This document shows, piece after piece, positions 1 to 8,467 of a stretch of 64,000 bases of DNA (position 1 is the first letter of the stretch; each line of letters opens with the position of its first letter). Source of the DNA: Parachlamydiales bacterium. GTDB lineage: Bacteria; Chlamydiota; Chlamydiia; Chlamydiales; SM23-39. The DNA lies in NCBI GenBank assembly GCA_019694475.1, contig JAIBBX010000001.1:254001-318000 (forward strand), written 5' to 3'. The notes beneath the pieces are model-generated. The model made no database searches and was not told the origin of the DNA. It saw only the letters and a program-made list of their open reading frames with translations. Both the position numbers and the translations under genes were made by a program.

Positions 1-15
1 TTTAGAATCGCGAGT

Positions 16-3000
16 ATGCGAATCTTTATTTTATCTTGCTTCGTTTCTGGTGCTTTTGCACTGCCCACTGCACCTTCGATTTTAGAAGGCGATGTTCAAA
101 TTCAATTTGAAGAACGATCTGCGGAAATCCAAACAGGTTCATTTGCCAATCTGAATTGGGAATCCTTTTCAATCGAACCGGATGAAAGTGTTCGATTTTT
201 GCAAAATGGACCAGATTCAATCGCCATCAACCGGGTCATTTCCCATATGCCCTCTCAAATCTTTGGGCAATTGAAATCGAATGGGCAGATCGTGCTCATA
301 AACCCAAATGGTGTGGTCATTGGTGAAAATGCGATGATCGACACAGGCGGCCTCCTTGCATCGACCCTGGATCAAATCACGAATATCCACTCAAAAGAGG
401 CCATCATCAATGAGGGAATCATCCGTTCCTCTGGCGATGTACTTCTGATGGCTCAGCACGTAGTCAACAGAGGAGCGATAGAAGCGCAAAATACTTTTGT
501 CGGGATAGGCCGGGAAATCGAATATCAGGAAAAGCTGTTTATTCATCCAAGTTTGGACCATCCGTTTGATGGGCTTGGTTTCGACAATTCTGGAACAATC
601 GTATCCAAGAATATTGAAATCAAAGCTGATGGAACCCTTTATTCATATGCAATTTCTCATTCAGGAACGTTCCAAGCTTTAGAAAAAGTGATTATTGAAT
701 CTAAAGATGGGTACAGCCGGATTTCCGGTGCTATTTATGCAAATGAAGTACAAATCGTTGGATCGCGGATCGCCGTTTTAGAAAATAGCCAAATCCATGC
801 CCCTGAGGGAGAAATATTCCTTTCCGGAGATTATGTGTACATTGATAAATGCGCTGCTCTTTGCGCTGACTCCAAATTGAGGGGCGATGGCGGGAAGATC
901 ACCATTTGGGGATCTGATGTGAATGCCATGTACGGAACGCTTTCAGCCAAAGGCGGACCTCAGGGCGGAAACGGCGGGTTCGTGGAAATCTCAGGTTTGA
1001 ATGCTCTCTTTCCAAAAGGGCCTGTCGATACAAGCGCGCCTTTTGGCAAAAACGGAACTCTATTATTCGATCCATGCGTTGTAACCATCTCGACCGCTGC
1101 GACGTCGCCAGGAGTCACCCCGACATCACCCCCGCCTGCATGTCCATTGCCTGCGCAAAACTATGCTTTTACAGGTCTTGCAGCAGCCAACATTTTAAAT
1201 ACCGATATTTCTGGCTATTTGGCCTGTAATGACGTCACGATCGATGCAAGCGCTAGCGGAACTGCAGGATCTGGGTCGATTACCCTTGATCCGGGCGCTT
1301 TGGGATTCATCACATGGAACACGACATCGAAATTGACCTTGATCGCAGATGGTTTCATTCAAATCAATAACAGAATTTCCGCAATGGGTGCAGTGAGCGC
1401 CACAACACCGCTGATCGAGATTGATGCACCGATCGTGCAAATAGGCCCGTCTGTGGATGACGCCGATATCGTTTCTGTATCTGGACAAATCAGAGTCAAT
1501 TCCCCCACATCGCTTTCGATCTTTTCTTCAAATATGCCGACAAGAAAAGGAATTTATTCAGAAACTGTTCGGATTCGAACAGGGAGCTTGCTTTTGAGTG
1601 CAACGACAGCGCCCGTTGTTATCCAAGCAAACACAAATATCGACATCCAAGCCACAGCCAATATTCAGCTTCAAGCGGGAAATGGAGGAGTAGATGCCGA
1701 AGCGCAAATCGTTCTCCTGACCCCTGGAACCAACACCATTACTGGAAGCGGAAATCTGACGCTATTAGGTGGCCTTAGTGCTACTTCTGGGAACGCTGTG
1801 ATTGCAAATTTCATGGGAGGAGATCTCACTGTTAATATTGCGGGCGATATTCAAATGCAAAGCGGATTAAGCCCCACTGACGGCGTCGCTGGAATTGCTG
1901 TTCAAAATGGAACCGGTTCCGTGAGTGTCTCTGCGCGAGATATCACGTTGAATGCGGCTGCAGGCGCTGGAACCAGTTTTACCGTAATCGGAACTGTGAG
2001 CGGCGGCGATGCCATTACAACAGTTACAGCAACAGGACCGAATGGAATCACCCAAAACGCAGCCACAAATAATTTTGCCACCATTGGTTCCCCATCAGGA
2101 TTTGGGGGCAGCGGGGTAACGATCGTCAATACAACAAACCTAACTTTAAATGCTGCGGCCACAGGAGGCGTTATTGGCGACGCAAAAGTGTTTTCTACAA
2201 ACGCAAATGTCACTGTTAGGGCCTCTGGAGACATTATTGCCCATGGCGGCATTGGTGGAATGAATAACCAAGCTGGAATTATTTCTGATGGCGTCGGCGC
2301 TCTAGTGGATGTCTCTGCAAGAAACATTTCTCTTTTTGGAGGAAGCGGGACAGGGTCTTTGGGAATCATTCACTCCAGACGGGGCGCATTAAATGTCGCT
2401 GCTTCTGGGGACTTGCTGATTCAAGCTGGCAGCGGACTCAATTCAGGAGCGGCAGTGGGTTCAGCTACTGTGTCTGGATCAGGTAATTTACAGGTAACCG
2501 CAAGAAATATAACACTAATTGGAGGAAGCGCTCCATTTTGTATTGCTGGAATGCTCATTGGAAATCCTGTTACAATGGGAGCTGGAAACGGCTCTTCATT
2601 TATCACCGCAACCGGATCCATCAATATGATAGGAGGATCTGGAGCTACCGCCCTTGCCAACATATCGACAAACGGCACCCTATTAACGAACGCGTTGACT
2701 GTGCGGGCTGGGTCTAATATCAATATGACAGCGGGAACGGGCGCTGAGGCAAATATTTTTACTTTGGGTGGACCTATTTCTATCTTTGCCGGCAATGACA
2801 TGACTATGACAAGCGGCAGTTTTGAATCCAAAGTATATATCACCGCTGGCTCATCAGAGCTCTTCATTCAGACTGGACGAAATCTTTCAGTCAATTCGCG
2901 AATCCAACACTTAGGAACAGGCGATGTCATTCTTGTTGTCGATGCCAATTTTCCAAGACCGCTTATCGGCCCTGGACGTTTTACTCTTGGACCAACTTCG

Positions 3001-3408
3001 ATAGTGACAACAACCACAGGCGCGCTTCGAGTATTCACTGCATTACAGCCTCTCAATTCAATATTAGGAACGCTCAACGGATTGACCTTTATTCCGGGCG
3101 CCCTTTTTGTTGACACAACGCAAGAAATTTGGTGCACATATTACCCCTCCTTGCTGGGAGGTTTCCCCTATACAATCTTCTATAAGAACTGCCTGCAGCA
3201 ACTCGCCTATCAGTCCTCTGTTATTGCGACTGCGAGCCTTGTAGATCTTCAGCCCTTTGATGCTTTTCCTGGCTGGTGGGAGCGATTTAAGCTCTCTTCA
3301 GCACTAGATGATATGAATTGGGATAGCCCCCATTTTATCACACATCGCCATTCATCATTTGTCTGGCTGCCGAAGAGCTATACTCACTGGCTTCACGACG
3401 AATTGTAA
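16..3408 (+). CDS. Filamentous-hemagglutinin-like exoprotein (TPS domain), first paralog
   Basis: This is probably a secreted surface protein of 1130 residues. Residues 1-16 form a signal peptide (cleavage likely after AFA). The next roughly 300 residues match the two-partner-secretion (TPS) hemagglutination domain, including NPNGVVIGENA followed by a G-rich beta-helix start. The middle (about 360-1000) is low-complexity, rich in N, G, T, A and I, with irregular repeats of the 'GxxxxxTAxGxI' kind typical of a long right-handed beta-helix. The C-terminal 110 residues carry aromatic and Trp-rich motifs (WCTYYPSLLGG, FPGWWERF) shared with the paralog at 52310. TPS proteins normally leave the cell through a TpsB/FhaC porin; none is visible in this window. 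The gene starts 15 bases from the window edge, so its promoter is not seen. The fold is well supported; adhesion is an inference. Confidence 0.8.
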   Translation: MRIFILSCFVSGAFALPTAPSILEGDVQIQFEERSAEIQTGSFANLNWESFSIEPDESVRFLQNGPDSIAINRVISHMPSQIFGQLKSNGQIVLINPNGVVIGENAMIDTGGLLASTLDQITNIHSKEAIINEGIIRSSGDVLLMAQHVVNRGAIEAQNTFVGIGREIEYQEKLFIHPSLDHPFDGLGFDNSGTIVSKNIEIKADGTLYSYAISHSGTFQALEKVIIESKDGYSRISGAIYANEVQIVGSRIAVLENSQIHAPEGEIFLSGDYVYIDKCAALCADSKLRGDGGKITIWGSDVNAMYGTLSAKGGPQGGNGGFVEISGLNALFPKGPVDTSAPFGKNGTLLFDPCVVTISTAATSPGVTPTSPPPACPLPAQNYAFTGLAAANILNTDISGYLACNDVTIDASASGTAGSGSITLDPGALGFITWNTTSKLTLIADGFIQINNRISAMGAVSATTPLIEIDAPIVQIGPSVDDADIVSVSGQIRVNSPTSLSIFSSNMPTRKGIYSETVRIRTGSLLLSATTAPVVIQANTNIDIQATANIQLQAGNGGVDAEAQIVLLTPGTNTITGSGNLTLLGGLSATSGNAVIANFMGGDLTVNIAGDIQMQSGLSPTDGVAGIAVQNGTGSVSVSARDITLNAAAGAGTSFTVIGTVSGGDAITTVTATGPNGITQNAATNNFATIGSPSGFGGSGVTIVNTTNLTLNAAATGGVIGDAKVFSTNANVTVRASGDIIAHGGIGGMNNQAGIISDGVGALVDVSARNISLFGGSGTGSLGIIHSRRGALNVAASGDLLIQAGSGLNSGAAVGSATVSGSGNLQVTARNITLIGGSAPFCIAGMLIGNPVTMGAGNGSSFITATGSINMIGGSGATALANISTNGTLLTNALTVRAGSNINMTAGTGAEANIFTLGGPISIFAGNDMTMTSGSFESKVYITAGSSELFIQTGRNLSVNSRIQHLGTGDVILVVDANFPRPLIGPGRFTLGPTSIVTTTTGALRVFTALQPLNSILGTLNGLTFIPGALFVDTTQEIWCTYYPSLLGGFPYTIFYKNCLQQLAYQSSVIATASLVDLQPFDAFPGWWERFKLSSALDDMNWDSPHFITHRHSSFVWLPKSYTHWLHDEL

Positions 3409-3413
3409 AAATT

Positions 3414-3920
3414 ATGTGGATACTCGGTATTTTGCCCTTTGCTCTCCAAGCCCTTTGCATGATCTTTGACGAAGGTTATTTCCATGTCCGAAGAGGCCTT
3501 CCTCTTTGGGAACGGATCGGCCATCCGATCGACACCTTTAGCGTCATTGCTTGCATGGGATTTGTTTTATGGGCTCCCTTTTCAAAAACCACACTCGTTA
3601 TCTACATCGTCCTCGCCTCCTTCTCATCGCTTCTTGTCACCAAAGACGAATTTGTTCACAAAGCACATTGCCCTGGTTCTGAAAATTGGCTCCACGCAGT
3701 TCTATTCACTCTTCATCCGATTACTCTTGCTTGCGCTGGATTTATGTGGCCGGTTGTTCAAGGTATTGAAGTCAGCGCTTGGATTGGTAGATGGCTCGAT
3801 CAGCCGGAAGCTTTAAGCCTCTTTTTAAAATCACAACTGGCTGTTATGATCCTCTTTTTCATTTATCAGATACTCTTTTGGAACATCGTATGGAAAAACA
3901 AACCGGTCCTCAAACAATAA
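3414..3920 (+). CDS. Small polytopic membrane protein with conserved-looking His/Asp/Glu clusters
   Basis: A 168-residue protein with about four hydrophobic segments. I do not recognise a named family. Two polar clusters lie at membrane borders: FDEGYFHVRR...WERIGHPIDT near residues 18-42 and TKDEFVHKAHCPGSENWLHA near 75-95, followed by LHP. Paired His and acidic residues of this kind could bind metal, as in membrane diiron hydroxylases, but this is only a suggestion from pattern. It starts 5 bp after the upstream exoprotein gene. Its 3' end overlaps the start of the UbiG-like methyltransferase by 31 bp, so the two are probably translated from one message and may act in the same step. An alternative reading in the +1 frame (3466-3816) is a shadow. 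Confidence 0.7.
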   Translation: MWILGILPFALQALCMIFDEGYFHVRRGLPLWERIGHPIDTFSVIACMGFVLWAPFSKTTLVIYIVLASFSSLLVTKDEFVHKAHCPGSENWLHAVLFTLHPITLACAGFMWPVVQGIEVSAWIGRWLDQPEALSLFLKSQLAVMILFFIYQILFWNIVWKNKPVLKQ

Positions 3921-4630
3921 ACAACGACTTCTACGACGATCTCAACGAAAAGTGGTATACCGCTTGCGATCATCCTATCGCCCTTCTTCGAGCCGAAAAC
4001 GCAGTGAGAGTGCCCTGGATCATCAGCCAGATCGGAAAAAACAAAAAGGTGCTCGATATTGGTTGCGGCGCTGGCATCTTAACGAATGCATTAGCTAAAG
4101 CGGGCCACACCGTTTGCGGCGTCGACCTTTCGGAAAGCAGTTTGGAAGTAGCAAAAGAACACGACGCTACAAAAACCGTCGAATATAAAAAAGCCAATGC
4201 CTACTCCCTCCCCTATCCCGACGATTATTTCGATGTCGTCTGCGCGATGGATGTATTGGAGCACGTGGAAGAGCCGAGCTTAGTCGTCTCTGAAGCAAGC
4301 CGCGTTTTGAAAAAAGGGGGGCAGTTCTTCTTCCATACTTTCAACCGCAACCTTTTTAGCTATCTTTTCGTTATTAAGGGAGTTGAATGGTTCGTCCCAA
4401 ATGCGCCTAAAAACATGCATATCTATCCCCTCTTCATCAAGCCGGAAGAATTTGAAGAGATGTGCTCGGAGCGCGATCTAGAGATCGTCAATTTGCAAGG
4501 ATTTGCGCCCAACTTTTTTGCCAAACCGATATGGAAGATGATTTTCACCCGAAAAGTCCCCAACAACATCTCCTTTCACTTTTCAAAAAGTCTTACGACA
4601 GGCTATTGTGGATGTGCTAAAAAAATTTGA
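3890..4630 (+). CDS. UbiG-like SAM-dependent O-methyltransferase
   Basis: A 246-residue class I methyltransferase. The N-terminus NNDFYDDLNEKWYTACDHPIALLRAE resembles the start of UbiG (3-demethylubiquinone 3-O-methyltransferase). The SAM-binding glycine motif is VLDIGCGAGILTNAL at about residue 46, the acidic ribose-binding end of strand 2 is GVDLS, and motif post-I is DVVCAMDVLEHV. I chose the ATG at 3890 (MEKQTG) instead of the upstream ATG at 3791 because the UbiG family starts here and the extra 33 residues lie inside the preceding gene. It overlaps that membrane protein by 31 bp. The true substrate is uncertain: a quinone or other aromatic is likely by family, but chlamydiae are usually thought to use menaquinone. 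Confidence 0.75.
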   Translation: MEKQTGPQTINNDFYDDLNEKWYTACDHPIALLRAENAVRVPWIISQIGKNKKVLDIGCGAGILTNALAKAGHTVCGVDLSESSLEVAKEHDATKTVEYKKANAYSLPYPDDYFDVVCAMDVLEHVEEPSLVVSEASRVLKKGGQFFFHTFNRNLFSYLFVIKGVEWFVPNAPKNMHIYPLFIKPEEFEEMCSERDLEIVNLQGFAPNFFAKPIWKMIFTRKVPNNISFHFSKSLTTGYCGCAKKI

Positions 4631-4639
4631 GGCACATAT

Positions 4640-5149
4640 ATGGCAGAGACAAAATTCAAAGGACAACCTGTCCGCACATCAGGCAACCTTCCCACTATTC
4701 ACACTAAGGCGCCCGATTTCCGCCTAATTGACAAAGACTTAAAAGAACATACCCTACACGAATTCCATGGAAAGAAAAAGCTTCTTTGCACAGTTCCAAG
4801 CTTAGACACAGGCGTTTGCAGCACCATGACAAAACACATCAATGAATTCGCAAAAAAACACCCCAATTTCGTCTTCATCACTGTTTCTGCCGACTTGCCT
4901 TTCGCACAGAAACGGTTCTGCGAGCACGAAGGCGTACACAACGTAGTAACGCTCTCTATGATGCGCGACAAAGAATTCGGCAAAGCCTATGGCCTCCTAT
5001 TGATTGACGGCCCTCTTGCAGGACTTTTAGCCCGATCAGTTCTTGTTCTCGATGAAAAGGACCATGTCAATTATCTGGAGCTTGTACCCGAAATCACCCA
5101 AGAGCCCAATTACCACAAGGCTTTTGAAGTAATCCAGGGTCATCGGTAA
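4640..5149 (+). CDS. tpx: Thiol peroxidase (Tpx-type peroxiredoxin)
   Basis: A 169-residue cytosolic peroxiredoxin that reduces hydroperoxides with thioredoxin. The length is typical for Tpx. The catalytic motif is PSLDTGVCSTMTKHINEF, with the peroxidatic Cys in position at about residue 61 (PSLDTPVC in E. coli). The resolving Cys expected near residue 95 is present in FAQKRFCEHEGV. The N-terminal 'G...VRTSGNLPTIHTKAPDF' is also family-like. It follows the UbiG-like gene by 9 bp and is convergent with malic enzyme, whose stop lies 3 bp away. It is probably the last gene of the 3414-5149 unit. Confidence is high. Confidence 0.93.
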   Translation: MAETKFKGQPVRTSGNLPTIHTKAPDFRLIDKDLKEHTLHEFHGKKKLLCTVPSLDTGVCSTMTKHINEFAKKHPNFVFITVSADLPFAQKRFCEHEGVHNVVTLSMMRDKEFGKAYGLLLIDGPLAGLLARSVLVLDEKDHVNYLELVPEITQEPNYHKAFEVIQGHR

Positions 5150-5152
5150 AGA

Positions 5153-6832
5153 TTAAACAGTATAGTGCGGATAGCGCGGTTCCCAAACTCTTTCGGAAAT
5201 CGCCTCATCAATTTGCGATTCTTTGATTTTGGCAACACCTTCCGCACACGCTTTTTTAGCGACAGCATGCGCGATCTTCAGTGAGGCGGCTCTAACCCCT
5301 TCGATGCGGGGAAAAAGAGGTGCGGTAGGATCTTTCAAGGCAGGCGATTGGCTTGCCAAAGCGTGCATAGCAGCCAAAAACATTCCATCGGTAATTCGGG
5401 TCGCTTTAACTGCGAGCGCCCCCATGCCAAGTCCTGGAAAAATATAGACGTTGTTGCATTGCGAAATAGCGTATGTTTTTCCTTGGTATATGACCGGCGC
5501 GAAAGGGCTGCCTGTAGCAACAATGGCTTTTCCTGATGTCCATTCGAAAATCTCATCGGGAGTGCATTCAGCCTTTGTGGTTGGATTCGAAAGCGGAAAA
5601 ATAATCGGCCTTTTGTGATGGCGCGCCATTTCTTCTACAATCTCGCGTGTAAATACCCCACCTTGCCCGCAAACTCCAATGATAATATTCGGCTTTGCAT
5701 TAGTCACTACATCCAAAAGGGAAATATGCGAGGCCTGCGTTTTCCAGTTCGTTAGATTTTCACGGGGCTGGACAAATGGTTTTTGCATGTCAAGGACATG
5801 CTTGCTGCCAAAATAAATAAGCCCATCGATATCTACGAGATAAATTCTCTTATGGGCCTCTTCACTTGTCAATCCCGCCTCGACTAGAGCATGGACGATC
5901 ATTTCAGCAATCCCTGTGCCCGCAGACCCCCCGCCCATGATCGCAATCCGCGCATCTTTAAGAGGCTGATGAGACATTTCGCATGCAGTCAAAAGCGCTG
6001 CCGCCGCAACGGATGCTGTTCCTTGAATATCGTCATTGAAGGAAAGAAGCTGATCTCGGTATTTATCGAGAAGCCGTCTCGCATTATTTCTTCCAAAATC
6101 TTCCCATTGAAGCAGCACTCCAGGGAAATGTTTTTTAACGCAGCGGATGAATTCTTCAACGAAGGCATCATATTCGTTGCCCGTTATCCGAGGATGGCGC
6201 CAGCCTAGGTAGAACGGATCGTTGAGCAATTCTTGATTATTCGTTCCCACATCTAGAATAATGGGGAGAGTGCGTCCAGGATGAACGCCTCCGAATAAGG
6301 TATAAAGAGAAAGTTTTCCTATCGGAATAGTCATCCCCCCTATCCCCTGATCTCCGAGCCCCAAAATCCTCTCTCCGTCTGTGACGACAATCACTTCGAC
6401 GTCTTTGATCGAATAATTGGAAAAGCACTCATCAATTTTACCTTTGAGAGGGTAGGAAAGATAAAGTCCTCTTTGATGGAAATAGATGCGGCTGTATTGG
6501 ACCGCGGCATCGCCGACAGTCGGGGTGTAAATGATCGGGAGAACTTCAGCTGGATAGCGCGCAATGAACTGGTAAAAAAGAAGCTCGTTGCGGCTCATAA
6601 GCCCAACGAGATTTTCATATTTTTCCAGCGGGGTCCTTTTCTGGCTAAAGTTGTGGTAGCAGCGCTGAATCTGTTCTTCAACTGTTGCCACAACAGGCGG
6701 CAATAACCCATTCAGCCCCAAGAGATCTCGCTCTTCCTGCGTAAAAGCAGTTCCTTTGTTGAGCAAGGAACTGTTTAATACAGCCGAGCCTCTTTTAGCT
6801 ATTTTAACTTTTTTTTCACTCACAATTCCCAT
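5153..6832 (-). CDS. maeA: Malic enzyme (NAD-dependent malate dehydrogenase, decarboxylating)
   Basis: Converts malate to pyruvate and CO2 with reduction of NAD(P). The protein has 559 residues, close to the 565 of E. coli MaeA. Signature stretches are seen in order: YTPTVGDAAVQYSR, VVTDGERILGLGDQG, VGTNNQELLNDPFYLGWRHPR, QWEDFGRNNARRLL, FNDDIQGTASV (metal-binding) and GGGSAGTGIAEMI (dinucleotide fold). The open frame extends to 7009, but I prefer the ATG at 6832 (MGIVSEKKV). It has an AAGAGG just upstream, and the longer form would overlap the divergent translocase gene by more than 100 bp. NAD versus NADP preference cannot be read with certainty. It feeds pyruvate metabolism in a lineage with a reduced TCA-linked network. 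Confidence 0.92.
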   Translation of the reverse strand: MGIVSEKKVKIAKRGSAVLNSSLLNKGTAFTQEERDLLGLNGLLPPVVATVEEQIQRCYHNFSQKRTPLEKYENLVGLMSRNELLFYQFIARYPAEVLPIIYTPTVGDAAVQYSRIYFHQRGLYLSYPLKGKIDECFSNYSIKDVEVIVVTDGERILGLGDQGIGGMTIPIGKLSLYTLFGGVHPGRTLPIILDVGTNNQELLNDPFYLGWRHPRITGNEYDAFVEEFIRCVKKHFPGVLLQWEDFGRNNARRLLDKYRDQLLSFNDDIQGTASVAAAALLTACEMSHQPLKDARIAIMGGGSAGTGIAEMIVHALVEAGLTSEEAHKRIYLVDIDGLIYFGSKHVLDMQKPFVQPRENLTNWKTQASHISLLDVVTNAKPNIIIGVCGQGGVFTREIVEEMARHHKRPIIFPLSNPTTKAECTPDEIFEWTSGKAIVATGSPFAPVIYQGKTYAISQCNNVYIFPGLGMGALAVKATRITDGMFLAAMHALASQSPALKDPTAPLFPRIEGVRAASLKIAHAVAKKACAEGVAKIKESQIDEAISERVWEPRYPHYTV

Positions 6833-6899
6833 ATCCTCTTTACAGATTTTTTTCGTCAACCTTTGAAAAAAATTCGAAAAACTGCAAAATGTGTTGTCT

Positions 6900-8402
6900 A
6901 TGACAACGCCTGCCTTCGGAAAGTGGAGATCCTTCTTCTGGCCCATCCATCGGCACGAGCTGAAGAAATTTCTCCCGATGCTCTTCATCTTCTTCTTGAT
7001 CGCGTTCAATTACAATGTATTGCGCTCATACAAAGACTCGATTGTAGTGACCGCATCCCAATCGGGGGCTGAAACGATTCCTTTCATCAAGCTTTGGGCT
7101 GTTTTGCCAAGCGCAATCCTTTTTACCCTTCTTTTCACCCGGCTTTCCAACTGGTATAGTAGGGAAAAAGTATTTTATATTACCCTCTCCATTTTTCTCG
7201 TCTTTTTCCTCCTGTTTGCATTCGTCCTATACCCAGCCCAGGAATGGCTGCACCCAAATGATTTAGCCGATTCGATGCAAGCCATCTTACCAAAAGGATT
7301 TAAGGGGCTCATCGCGATTTTCCGCAATTGGACGTTTACCCTGTTTTATGTGATGTCCGAGCTCTGGTCGACAGCCATTTTTACGGTCCTATTCTGGGGA
7401 TTTGCGAACGAGGTGACCTCTGTTGAAGAGGCAAAAAGATTTTATGGGCTTTTAACACTAGGCGGCAGTCTCGCTGGCGTCTTTTCGGGAATCAGCGCGA
7501 TTACCTTTTCAAGCAATCTGTATCTGTCTTGGCTTCCCTATGGAAAAAATGCTTGGGATCAATCGATTTTATTTGTTTGCTGCACGATCCTCCTTACGGG
7601 CCTAGCAACCATGCTCCTTTTCCGTTGGCTTAATGTACGCGTGATCTTGCCATCTGAGCGAAAAGAGCCCCCCAAAGAAAAAATCCGCATGTCGATGCGG
7701 GCCAATTTTTCCTATCTTGCCCGCTCCAAATACTTAATTTGCATCGCGCTCATCGTCTTTGCCTATAATGTAGCCATCAACCTAGTCGAAGTTGTCTGGA
7801 AAGACCAAATGAAAGCGCTCTATCCCAATCCGATCGACTACAATAACTACATGGGCAGGGTTATTTTCGCGATGGCGATTTTTGCCAGCTTGACTGGGCT
7901 TCTCACCACAACAAAAGTAGTCCAGAGATTTTCCTGGACTGCCTGCGCCCTGATTCCGCCGATCATTGTCGGTACGACGGGACTGTTTTTCTTCAATTTC
8001 ATCTTCTTTCCGAATGAGGGACTGTCATGGATGTTCGGCTTCCTTGAAATGACCCCTCTCATGCTGACTGTTACGCTGGGGTCAATGCAAAACTGTTTAA
8101 GCCGGGCCTCTAAATACACATTCTTCGATGCGACAAAAGAGATGGCCTTTATTCCACTCAGCCCAGAATCGAAGCTGAAAGGCAAGGCAGCAATCGACGG
8201 AGTTGGGTCTCGCCTTGGGAAGTCGGGCGGTTCGGCGATTCACCAAGGGTTGATTCTGATGTTCAGCTCTGTTGCATCAAGCGTTCCGTATATCGCCGGA
8301 ATCTTTTTCTTCATCATTCTTTTGTGGGGATTCAGCGTCGTTACATTAGGCAAACAATTCGATCAACTCGCTTCAGACAAACTAGAGCCTATCAGCCAGT
8401 AG
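6900..8402 (+). CDS. Nucleotide translocase of the ADP/ATP (NTT) family
   Basis: A 500-residue inner-membrane carrier with about 12 hydrophobic segments. It matches chlamydial Npt/Tlc proteins along its length: GKWRSFFWPIHRHELKKFLPM at the start, NYNVLRSYKDSIVV, AILPKGFKGLIAIFRNWTF, FWGFANEVTSVEEAKRFYGL, and FDATKEMAFIPLSPESKLKGKAAIDGVG...GKSGG near residues 410-445. Family members exchange host ATP for ADP or import other nucleotides with protons; which one applies here cannot be read from sequence. I chose ATG 6900 over GTG 6891. It is divergent from maeA with 67 bp between start codons and ends at an extragenic palindrome. It is a hallmark gene of obligate intracellular bacteria. Confidence 0.93.
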   Translation: MTTPAFGKWRSFFWPIHRHELKKFLPMLFIFFLIAFNYNVLRSYKDSIVVTASQSGAETIPFIKLWAVLPSAILFTLLFTRLSNWYSREKVFYITLSIFLVFFLLFAFVLYPAQEWLHPNDLADSMQAILPKGFKGLIAIFRNWTFTLFYVMSELWSTAIFTVLFWGFANEVTSVEEAKRFYGLLTLGGSLAGVFSGISAITFSSNLYLSWLPYGKNAWDQSILFVCCTILLTGLATMLLFRWLNVRVILPSERKEPPKEKIRMSMRANFSYLARSKYLICIALIVFAYNVAINLVEVVWKDQMKALYPNPIDYNNYMGRVIFAMAIFASLTGLLTTTKVVQRFSWTACALIPPIIVGTTGLFFFNFIFFPNEGLSWMFGFLEMTPLMLTVTLGSMQNCLSRASKYTFFDATKEMAFIPLSPESKLKGKAAIDGVGSRLGKSGGSAIHQGLILMFSSVASSVPYIAGIFFFIILLWGFSVVTLGKQFDQLASDKLEPISQ

Positions 8403-8405
8403 AAA

Positions 8406-8463
8406 AACAGGATGAACAGGATAACCCTTCGCAGCGCGAAGGGAATATCCTGACCATCCTGTT
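8406..8463. terminator. Extragenic palindrome, probable bidirectional terminator (repeat copy 1)
   Basis: A near-perfect inverted repeat lies between two convergent genes. CCCTTCGC and GCGAAGGG form the inner stem around a 3-base loop, flanked by AGGATA/TATCCT and an outer ACAGGATG/CATCCTGT. It is followed by a T run (8461-8467) and preceded by an A run, so it could end transcription from both sides. A related copy occurs at 30875-30923, also between convergent genes. Confidence 0.7.
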
Positions 8464-8467
8464 TTTT

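Noticed and set aside
1902..2369. A 155-residue minus-strand open frame inside the first exoprotein gene, with others at 2421-2867 and 1195-1488
   Set aside because: They are antisense shadows of a repeat-rich, low-complexity gene; no start context and Pro/Ala-rich translations typical of reversed frames.
3466..3816. Alternative 116-residue frame overlapping the small membrane protein
   Set aside because: It lies wholly in another frame of a better-supported gene with membrane segments and coupling to the methyltransferase.
5153..7009. Long version of malic enzyme starting at 7009
   Set aside because: The first 59 residues match nothing in the family and would overlap the divergent translocase gene by more than 100 bp; ATG 6832 fits better.
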